Source of the DNA: a virus
Length of the DNA: 40,912 nt
Strand: one strand, 5' to 3'
IMG/VR virus record: IMGVR_UViG_3300024182_000015
Location: 1 to 40,912 of that record
Shown: positions 8,033 to 14,741 of the stretch, piece by piece
How positions within the stretch are numbered: position 1 is the stretch's first letter
Layout of the letters: every line of letters begins with the position of its first letter
The notes under the pieces: model-generated
Told to the model about the DNA's origin: nothing
Databases searched by the model: none
The model's input: only the letters and a program-made list of their open reading frames with translations
Position numbers and translations under genes: made by a program

Positions 8033-8400
8033 TGTCGACAACACAAACGCAGCTCTTCGATCCGCCGACGCGATCGCAGGCGATCGACGACAAAGGCTTT
8101 CTCGGGATCCCGCTTCGCCAGTGGCTTTTTACGCTGCAGTATTTGCTGCCGCTGGTGACGATCGACACAACGAGCGGGCCGGTCACGATCGCGCTGCCGG
8201 CTGCAGGCCTGGCCGGCACGACGGGCCAGTCGAATCAGAACATGGAGGTTACCTATCGGAAGACGTCGGCCGATGGCAATCACGTCACCATCACCGGCTC
8301 GGCCGATGGGACGCAAACGCTCACGACGAACAGCGGCGCCGGCTCTGTCGTGAAATTTAAAAGCGATGGAACTTCCTGGTGGGTCACCGAATGGCCGTGA
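8032..8400 (+). CDS. Small protein in the gp26 (tail needle) position
   Basis: 122 residues. It occupies the slot of the P22 tail-needle gene gp26 between the gp10-like and gp14-like genes, but lacks the long trimeric coiled coil. The N-terminal 40 residues are helical (PLRQWLFTLQYLLPLV). The C-terminal half looks like a small beta knob often found at phage fibre tips (VTYRKTSADGNHVTITGSADG ending SDGTSWWVTEWP). It may be a minimal needle, a plug or a tail-associated knob. The overlap TGATG couples it to the gp10-like gene. The role is inferred mainly from position. Confidence 0.6.
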   Translation: MSTTQTQLFDPPTRSQAIDDKGFLGIPLRQWLFTLQYLLPLVTIDTTSGPVTIALPAAGLAGTTGQSNQNMEVTYRKTSADGNHVTITGSADGTQTLTTNSGAGSVVKFKSDGTSWWVTEWP

Positions 8401-8861
8401 TCTTTCGTTCTCGAGACTATAAGGCGATTCGCGAGCTCTGCCTCGATCCATCGATCTTCCCTTATATCTCGGATGATTTCACCGCGGACGCGTCGACCTG
8501 GAAGCCGATCGAGAGCGACCAGGTCGTTTACTTGCTCGCACGCGACGCCGAAGGCCTCTGTGGCTTCGGGATCTTCCTACCGGACACCTGGGCGTGCTGG
8601 AAAGCGCATGTCGGCTTTCTCCCGCGCAGTTACGGCAGCGTAGCTTTCACAGCGTTTAAAGAAATGGTCGATTGGATGTGGACGAACACCAAAGCCGAGC
8701 GGATCGTCGGCGAGATCGTGCAACAGAACCGGCGCGCGATCCAGTTTGTGACTCGAGTCGGCTTTCGGCCTTACGGCGTGAATGAAAAGAGCTATCGCCG
8801 CGGCGGCCAGCTGCTCGACCAGGTCTGTCTCGGAATCTCGAAACCAAAGGCGGCTTTATGA
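8391..8861 (+). CDS. GNAT-fold protein, P22 gp14-like
   Basis: 156 residues from ATG 8391 (the GTG at 8379 would add MGHR). The C-terminal half has the GNAT acyltransferase pattern: KAERIVGEIVQQNRRAIQFVTRVGFRPYG, an Asn-Arg-x-Ala helix followed by the strand typical of ribosomal-protein N-acetyltransferases. In P22-like phages a GNAT-like protein (gp14, DUF2824) sits at exactly this place, just before the ejection genes, and is needed for particle infectivity. Whether this protein acetylates anything is unknown. The gene overlaps both neighbours by a few bases. Confidence 0.7.
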   Translation: MAVIFRSRDYKAIRELCLDPSIFPYISDDFTADASTWKPIESDQVVYLLARDAEGLCGFGIFLPDTWACWKAHVGFLPRSYGSVAFTAFKEMVDWMWTNTKAERIVGEIVQQNRRAIQFVTRVGFRPYGVNEKSYRRGGQLLDQVCLGISKPKAAL

Positions 8862-9547
8862 GTTTCGTATCTAACATCGTCGGCGGTTTGTTCGGCGCGA
8901 GTGCTGCCGGCAAGGCTTCAAACGCCGAAGTGCAAGGCGCCCAACAAGCGCAAAAGACCTTCGAGACGAATCAGACGAATGCCAACGCGGCCCAGCAGAC
9001 CGCGCTCGGCAACATCACTGCGGCCGAGCAGCCTTACCAGGCTGTCGGCTCGACGGCCGCCGGCGGCCTTAACAAGCTGCTGTCGACCGGCTTCACCGCG
9101 CCGACGCTCGCGGAAGCCGAAGCGACGCCAGGCTATCAATTCAATCTCGAGACTGGCAGGAATGCGATCGACGAGAATGCCGCAGCGAATGGCACGCTGA
9201 TGTCGGGCAATACCGGCGTCGCGCTCGAGAAATTCGGCCAGGGTCTCGCCCAGAACACTTACCAGCAGGCTTACCAGAATGCACTCAATTCGTACATGAC
9301 GAATTACCAGACACTCGCCGGCGGGACGCAGCTCGGCGAGACGTCGACCGGCCAGCTGGGCCAGGCCAATCTCACGACGGCCGGCAATACGGCAAACATC
9401 GATCTGACAGCGGCCCAGCAGATCGCGCAGCAACAGAACAACGCCGCGGCTGCGCGTGCGTCTGGCTATCTGGGCAAGGCTGCAGGCTACTCGAGCGCCG
9501 CCGGCGGCGTGACCAGTGGCCTCGAGACAGCGCTCTTTGGCGTCTAA
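8858..9547 (+). CDS. Ejection (DNA-transfer) protein, P22 gp7 position
   Basis: 229 residues, the same length as P22 gp7. Alanine, glutamine, asparagine and glycine rich, no cysteine. It begins with an amphipathic/glycine-rich segment (MSFVSNIVGGLFGASAAGKA) and contains long helices (AQQTALGNITAAEQPYQAVG, GQGLAQNTYQQAYQNALNSY). Proteins of this type are packaged in the capsid and ejected with DNA to span the cell envelope. It is the first of three consecutive genes matching the P22 order gp7-gp20-gp16. Its ATG overlaps the previous stop. Confidence 0.75.
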   Translation: MSFVSNIVGGLFGASAAGKASNAEVQGAQQAQKTFETNQTNANAAQQTALGNITAAEQPYQAVGSTAAGGLNKLLSTGFTAPTLAEAEATPGYQFNLETGRNAIDENAAANGTLMSGNTGVALEKFGQGLAQNTYQQAYQNALNSYMTNYQTLAGGTQLGETSTGQLGQANLTTAGNTANIDLTAAQQIAQQQNNAAAARASGYLGKAAGYSSAAGGVTSGLETALFGV

Positions 9548-9557
9548 GGGGGAATAA

Positions 9558-11114
9558 ATGGGAACCATCGCAGCACCGAACATCGTCCAAGACGCGCAGC
9601 AAATTGCCGCGGCGCCGGTCAATCAGCTCGCCGAATTTGCTCGCGTTGCCAATTTGAAGCAGCAGACTTCGGATCTCGCGCAACAGCAACAAGAGCGCGA
9701 GCTGCAGATGCAGCAACAGCGCCAGGCGATCGCCGACCAGGCCGCGCTAACGAAGACGATCTCGGAATTCGATCCCGCAAAGCACACGATCGCCGATCTT
9801 CCGAAGATGATCACGGCGAATGGTGGCTCCGGCCAGGCTGCTCTCAATGCCCAGCAAGGCATGATTACGCAGCGCAAAAGCCTCGCCGGCCTATCCGACG
9901 AGGAATTCGCGCGCCAGCAGAAGATCGCAGATCTCACGGCCGGCGTACATGACTCCGTCACGAACGCGAAGCCAGAGGATAAGCAAACCGTCTATTCGCA
10001 GGGCCTGCAGCAAATCGCCGCGGCCGGCGGCGATGTATCGAAAGAGCCGCAGCTCTACCCAGGCGACGACATCTTCGCGCAGCATCTGCCGGCGATCCGG
10101 CTGCATTCGGCGATCATGTCCGAAGCCGAGAAAGATCGCGAACTCACGGCCAAAGAGCAGGAAGCGCAAGCCAAGATCACCGGCGCCAATACTACACAGC
10201 AACGTCTGCAGGCCGAGCTACCAGGCGGCCCGCTCGAGGCGCCCGACAAAGCAGAATTGCGGTCCTATCTGCACGACGAAAAGGTGCCTGGGGAAACGCT
10301 TCCGCCGGCGCAACGCACGCCGGCCAGTTACGTCGCGTGGAAAGCAAAACAGTCGCCGACGGCGATGGTGCTCGGGAACATGCTCGGCCAGGGCGGCGCG
10401 AATACGGCGCTCGATCAGCAGGCCGAAAAGTACTTTCAGACCGGCATCTTGCCGAGCGGCTTCGCGCGCAGTCCTGGCACGACTGCCGCGATCATCAAGC
10501 GCTCGAATGAGTTACACCCTGGCGAAAGCCTGGCGTCGAATGAAGCGAGTTACAAAGCGAATTCCGGCTCGCTGAAAAAGCTGCAGACAAACTTCGATCA
10601 GGTCTCGGCCTTCGAAAACACTGCCGGCAAAAATATCGATCTTTTCCTCAACAAGTTAAGCCAGATCCCCGATCTCGGCGTGAAATTCGCGAACGTGCCT
10701 CTGCGAATGATCGACGAGAAGATGATCGGCAGCGACAACTATCAGGCCATGAAGGCCGCGCAGCAAACCGCGGCGTCAGAAGCCGCGAAAGTGCTCGGCA
10801 GCGCGAACGCGTCCGGAGTGTTGAGCGATTCGCAGAAGAAAGAGGCCGACGACATGTTGAGCGGAAACCTGTCGTACTCGGCCGCGAAAAAGGTCGCCGA
10901 CACGCTTAAACAGGATTTCTCAAATCGACATCAGTCCTACCAGGCGCAGATCGAGGACATTCAGCAGCGGCTCGGCGGTAAGCCGAATGCCGGCGCTGGC
11001 GGCCAGGGCGGCGGCACGACGAAGCATGTGATCAAGATCGGGAATAAACGGTACGAATACAAAGGATCTGGCGACACTGCAGATCTTGCGAACTATAACG
11101 CGCTGCCGCAGTGA
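9558..11114 (+). CDS. Ejection protein, P22 gp20 position
   Basis: 518 residues (P22 gp20 about 471). Almost entirely helical, with a Gln-rich coiled coil at residues about 25-60 (DLAQQQQERELQMQQQRQAI) and a second helical region at 330-460. A glycine-rich linker precedes a short beta hairpin near the C-terminus (KHVIKIGNKRYEYKG). There is a strong ribosome site, AAGGGGGAATAA, before ATG 9558. Expected to be carried in the head and released at infection as part of the trans-envelope conduit. Assignment is by position, size and composition. Confidence 0.7.
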   Translation: MGTIAAPNIVQDAQQIAAAPVNQLAEFARVANLKQQTSDLAQQQQERELQMQQQRQAIADQAALTKTISEFDPAKHTIADLPKMITANGGSGQAALNAQQGMITQRKSLAGLSDEEFARQQKIADLTAGVHDSVTNAKPEDKQTVYSQGLQQIAAAGGDVSKEPQLYPGDDIFAQHLPAIRLHSAIMSEAEKDRELTAKEQEAQAKITGANTTQQRLQAELPGGPLEAPDKAELRSYLHDEKVPGETLPPAQRTPASYVAWKAKQSPTAMVLGNMLGQGGANTALDQQAEKYFQTGILPSGFARSPGTTAAIIKRSNELHPGESLASNEASYKANSGSLKKLQTNFDQVSAFENTAGKNIDLFLNKLSQIPDLGVKFANVPLRMIDEKMIGSDNYQAMKAAQQTAASEAAKVLGSANASGVLSDSQKKEADDMLSGNLSYSAAKKVADTLKQDFSNRHQSYQAQIEDIQQRLGGKPNAGAGGQGGGTTKHVIKIGNKRYEYKGSGDTADLANYNALPQ

Positions 11115-12868
11115 CGTCACCGACTCTAACCTGGGAACAATATCAACAGTTACCGCCGGACAAACGCCGGCGGCCGTTGACGTCGGCGGAATACGCCGCG
11201 CTGACACGTGCACAGAAGCAAGCCGCAGGCCTCGAGGATCCCGACGAAGGCGCGCCGGCAGACTTTGCCGGCCCAGTCTTCCCAAATCCTGATCACATAC
11301 AGCCGCAACTCGACACCGATCCAGAGATGCCCGTTACGCGGCTGCCCTCTGGTGTGAGTTTCCAGGCCGACACGTGGAAAGGGCCGGCGCCGGCTCTAGA
11401 AATCGCCGCAAAGATGGATCCACAACAAATCAAACTTCCGCCAGGGGCGACACTCGAAACCCCGCCGCCGCCGGCAGCGATGAAATTGCCGCCTGGGGCG
11501 ACGCTCGAGACGGCGCCGCCGGCAGCCGAAGACGAGCCTGGCATTCTCGATCGCGAGATCCCGATCACAAACCACTGGGCCGCGACCGCATCTGGCCTGC
11601 AGTCTGTCGCCCGCGGCACTCGCGATGCCGTCAAAGGCATGTTTTCGCTACTGGATCCGCGGCCGCAGAATCCAGAGGAAGAGGCCGTCGCGGCCCAGGC
11701 GCCGGGCGGCATCCCTGGCGGCGGTCACGCTGCTTTACCGGTCTATCGGATCTTGCGATCGATCGGGCACACCGCGCAAGACGCGACGCAGATCGCCGGC
11801 GCGATTCATGACATCAATAACTCGCCGGATCCTGTCGGCACTTACGAAAAAGCCGCGCAGGAAACAGCCGGCCAGGGCGCCGGCCAGGCGATCACTGCTC
11901 TCGCGACCGAAGGCCTCAGCCGCGGCGTGACATCGGCGGCGAAAGCGATCGCGAAAAATCCCACGGCCGCAGTTACGGCGCCGGTACGTCTGGCTGCACG
12001 GACAGCGGAAACGGCTCTCAATCAAAAGCTGATTCCGCTGAAAAAGCTGGCGAATCTCAACACGCCGGCCGACGTCGCCGAATCGCTCGACGTCAAAGTG
12101 CCTGGTCGCGATCTCGGATTAACTGTCGTACGGCACCCTGTCACCGGTAAGCCGGAATTTTCCGACGTCGTCGCCGCGCAGAAACAGGCCGCGGCGCCGC
12201 CAGCAGCTGCAGCGGCACCAGCGCCCACACCGGCAGCGGCGCCGCCAGCTGCAGCGGTCCAACCGCCGCCGGCACCTGTGCCGGCGCCTGCAGCGGCAGC
12301 GGCACCAGCTGCAGCACCAGAACTGCCGACGAGCTCGCCGGCAGCTGCCAAAGTCACTCCCCAGGGCGAAACCTATCTCGATCGCTTAAACAAGCTGGCC
12401 GCCGAGATCCGCGCGGAGGAAGCCGCCGGCAAAGGGCCGAAAGCCGAAGTGCCTGGCCCAGAGGAAAACTTAGAGCAAAAGCTGAAAGACAGCCTGGCTG
12501 TCGTCGAAGCGCGCAAGGCTGCAGGCCAGTCGCCCGTCACTGGCGCCGCGCCGGTCGAAGTGATTCCCCGCGGCGGCGTACATACGACGGCCGAGCCGAA
12601 AGCGCTGCTCGATCGCTGGGGCGTCGACGAAAACAGCTTCACCGAAGGCCGATCGCAGACTCGAGGCATGAAGCCGGACGAGTCGGCGGCGGCGATCGCG
12701 AAGCTGAAAAAGGCCTACCAGAGCGGCACACCAGTGCAGCCAGTGCTCGAGACACGCGACGCGGCAAACAACATTATCGACGTCGACGGCCGCGGCCGTG
12801 CCTTGGCAGCTCACAAAGCAGGAATTGAAAGGATCCCGATTATCGTGCGGCGGATTGGCGTGCAGTGA
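11111..12868 (+). CDS. Large internal/ejection protein with ParB-like C-terminus, P22 gp16 position
   Basis: 585 residues (P22 gp16 about 609), starting with a GTG that overlaps the previous stop. Features in order: a Pro-rich N-terminus with a tandem repeat (KLPPGATLET twice, about residues 113-140), a helical and glycine-rich region (about 160-330), a long Ala/Pro low-complexity linker (about 355-415), and a C-terminal domain (about 480-585). The last part, PVLETRDAANNIIDVDGRGRALAAHKAGI, followed by IPIIV, resembles the ParB/sulfiredoxin fold (Asp-Gly-x-x-Arg-Ala pattern). This could be a DNA-handling or nuclease activity delivered with the genome. The 3' end overlaps the antisense cREC gene by 29 bases. 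Confidence 0.65.
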   Translation: MTSPTLTWEQYQQLPPDKRRRPLTSAEYAALTRAQKQAAGLEDPDEGAPADFAGPVFPNPDHIQPQLDTDPEMPVTRLPSGVSFQADTWKGPAPALEIAAKMDPQQIKLPPGATLETPPPPAAMKLPPGATLETAPPAAEDEPGILDREIPITNHWAATASGLQSVARGTRDAVKGMFSLLDPRPQNPEEEAVAAQAPGGIPGGGHAALPVYRILRSIGHTAQDATQIAGAIHDINNSPDPVGTYEKAAQETAGQGAGQAITALATEGLSRGVTSAAKAIAKNPTAAVTAPVRLAARTAETALNQKLIPLKKLANLNTPADVAESLDVKVPGRDLGLTVVRHPVTGKPEFSDVVAAQKQAAAPPAAAAAPAPTPAAAPPAAAVQPPPAPVPAPAAAAAPAAAPELPTSSPAAAKVTPQGETYLDRLNKLAAEIRAEEAAGKGPKAEVPGPEENLEQKLKDSLAVVEARKAAGQSPVTGAAPVEVIPRGGVHTTAEPKALLDRWGVDENSFTEGRSQTRGMKPDESAAAIAKLKKAYQSGTPVQPVLETRDAANNIIDVDGRGRALAAHKAGIERIPIIVRRIGVQ

Positions 12869-13235
12869 CGATCTCGAAATCGCCGTAGCGGGCGATCGTT
12901 GCTTCGGGGAGGATCCGCCGCATCGCGGCGACGCCGTCTTCGTTTTTGGAGTGGATGACGACACGGCCGGCAAACTTCGTTCTGGCGAGATAGCGAGCGA
13001 TTTCCTTGCCATTGCCGTGCTGCCGCTCAGGAAACCCGGCATCTTCCCAGCTGAGATCGTGATCGAGGAAGACGAGATCGAAGGACTCGGCCGAAAGGAT
13101 CTCGAGCGCTTTCTCTGACGTCTTCGCTTCGCGATAGGCGATCGGCGAGGCCAGGCGCTGCCGAAACCAGCGCAAACGCTCTTCGGTATCGTCGAGGACG
13201 AAGACGCGCCAATGCTCAAGAACGTGAAAAACCAT
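12840..13235 (-). CDS. Receiver-like cREC domain protein, antisense in late operon
   Basis: 131 residues on the minus strand. It matches the pattern of the cREC family (cyclic-phosphate-processing receiver domain): RVFVLDD (Asp15-Asp16), then FDLVFLDHDL (Asp58, His59, Asp60), HGNG at 73-76, and VVIHSKNEDGVAAM (His95, Asn98). These His/Asp/Asn positions differ from phospho-receivers and suggest an enzyme rather than a signalling switch. The biochemical role is not settled; the family name reflects a prediction. It is convergent with the gp16-like gene and divergent from the tailspike gene, sharing the palindrome CATG at 13233-13236 with its start. GAGGAG and AGAAGG lie upstream at less than ideal distances. 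Confidence 0.7.
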   Translation of the reverse strand: MVFHVLEHWRVFVLDDTEERLRWFRQRLASPIAYREAKTSEKALEILSAESFDLVFLDHDLSWEDAGFPERQHGNGKEIARYLARTKFAGRVVIHSKNEDGVAAMRRILPEATIARYGDFEIVTARQSAAR

Positions 13236-14721
13236 GACTAACTCTAACCTTCTCCGCTCCTCTTTCGTAGGGCACCGAAGAGCCTTGCTGCTCGGCCTGT
13301 TCGGGCTATTACTGGCTAGTTACCTTGGTGCACAGACGGCCGTCGTCCTCGCGCCGACGCCGCGGTTTACTCAGCTCGACAATTCCGGCCGGCCGCTGTC
13401 GTTTGGGTGCGTCTTCACCTACCAGGTCGCGTCGACGACGCCCCTGGCGACGTACACGGATTACACCGGCGTCACCGTCAATCCGGATCCCGTCATCCTG
13501 ACCGCCGGCGGCACAGCGAATATCTGGCTTCTGGCCGGCCAGGCTTACACTTTCCGCGTGAAATCAGCCGGCGGCACGAATTGCGCATCCGGCAGCACAC
13601 TTTATACAGTGGATGGTATCGGCGGCGGCTCGAGCGTTTTGACGACCGCGGTCACTTACTCGACAACTCCGACGTTTATCGATGCGGCGCAGATCCAGCT
13701 CTTCACCATCACTCTGACCGGCAACGCCAGCGCCCAGCCGATGAGTTTCGTAGGCGTCACGCCGCCAGGCCTGATCTATTTTCAGATCACACAAGACGGA
13801 TCCGGCGGCCATACGTTTGCATGGCCGGCCAATACTGTCGGCGGCTGCACGATCGCTGCCGGAGCGGGCCAGGTGACGACCCAGGCCTTTATCTATAACG
13901 GCACAAACGCCACAGCGACCGGCCCATGCGTGACCGGCAACGGGCCCGCGGTCAACGTCGGCAGCCTGGTCGCGACGGGCAACGTCACAGCCTCGCGTCT
14001 GATCTCGACGATCACGACTGGCACGTCGCCTCTGGTCGTCACGTCGACGACCGAAGTCGCGAATCTGAATTCGAATCTTTTGGAAGGCTTCGACTGGGCC
14101 AGTCCTGGCACGATCGGATCGACCGCGCCGAATACTGGCGCGTTCACGACTTTCGTCCTGAATAGCTCGACGATACAAACCGGCGTGCAAGGCAGCGACA
14201 CGCACCTTTTGAGCGCCGGCACCGTCGCGAACAGCTCGCCGATCCTGTGCACCGACGCGAATGGCGGCGCCACAACTTCGAACTGTGCTGCCGGCAGTAC
14301 GCCTCAACGTGTCGTGCTGGGCTCGCCTGTCGGGATGACGGGCAATCTGCAGGCTACGATCCTCACTGAGTCGGTGACGTTTCCTTCCGGCGTCGGCACC
14401 TATCGCGCCGATGTTCGGTATGGGGTTTTCATCACGGCCGGATCGAATGCCTGCGTCGCCGAAGTCGTCGACGCTACCAATAGTCACGCTTTTGCGATCA
14501 GCGCCCAGGATTCGAACGGCGTCGGTTATATCGGCCTGTCTGGCGCGGAAGTGTCGGCCAACACTTACGCGGCCGGCGCGACCGTCACTTTCAACCTGGC
14601 GGCGCAATGCAATGATGCCGCGGCGCCTCATCTGGTCGGTGCAACCGTCAACAGCGGTCTTCTGACGATGTCGCCGAATGGTGTGACGTTTCTTGAAGTG
14701 ATCCCAGTACTCAGTAACTAA
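13234..14721 (+). CDS. Tailspike/tail-fibre protein with Sec signal peptide
   Basis: 495 residues. Residues 1-33 form a signal peptide (basic n-region with His-Arg-Arg, then LLLGLFGLLLASYLGA) with cleavage at A|Q34. Right after it is a phage head-binding-type domain (about 40-115): FTQLDNSGRPLSFGCVFTY, TTPLATYTDYTG, NPDPVILTAGGTANIWL, the pattern used by tailspikes to attach to the tail. The rest is beta-rich with fibre-like repeats (NVGSLVATGNVTASRLIS). The mature part has eight cysteines. It is the first gene of the receptor-binding block. A signal peptide before a virion-attachment domain is unexpected; see the findings. No ribosome site is evident before the ATG. Confidence 0.7.
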   Translation: MTNSNLLRSSFVGHRRALLLGLFGLLLASYLGAQTAVVLAPTPRFTQLDNSGRPLSFGCVFTYQVASTTPLATYTDYTGVTVNPDPVILTAGGTANIWLLAGQAYTFRVKSAGGTNCASGSTLYTVDGIGGGSSVLTTAVTYSTTPTFIDAAQIQLFTITLTGNASAQPMSFVGVTPPGLIYFQITQDGSGGHTFAWPANTVGGCTIAAGAGQVTTQAFIYNGTNATATGPCVTGNGPAVNVGSLVATGNVTASRLISTITTGTSPLVVTSTTEVANLNSNLLEGFDWASPGTIGSTAPNTGAFTTFVLNSSTIQTGVQGSDTHLLSAGTVANSSPILCTDANGGATTSNCAAGSTPQRVVLGSPVGMTGNLQATILTESVTFPSGVGTYRADVRYGVFITAGSNACVAEVVDATNSHAFAISAQDSNGVGYIGLSGAEVSANTYAAGATVTFNLAAQCNDAAAPHLVGATVNSGLLTMSPNGVTFLEVIPVLSN

Positions 14722-14741
14722 CCAAAGAAAGGAAACTCTCT

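Noticed and set aside
13564-14631. Long minus-strand open frame (355 codons) opposite the tailspike gene
   Set aside because: Arg/Asp/Ala-rich antisense shadow; no start signal, no motif, and unlike the three accepted antisense genes it lies wholly inside a clear plus-strand gene.
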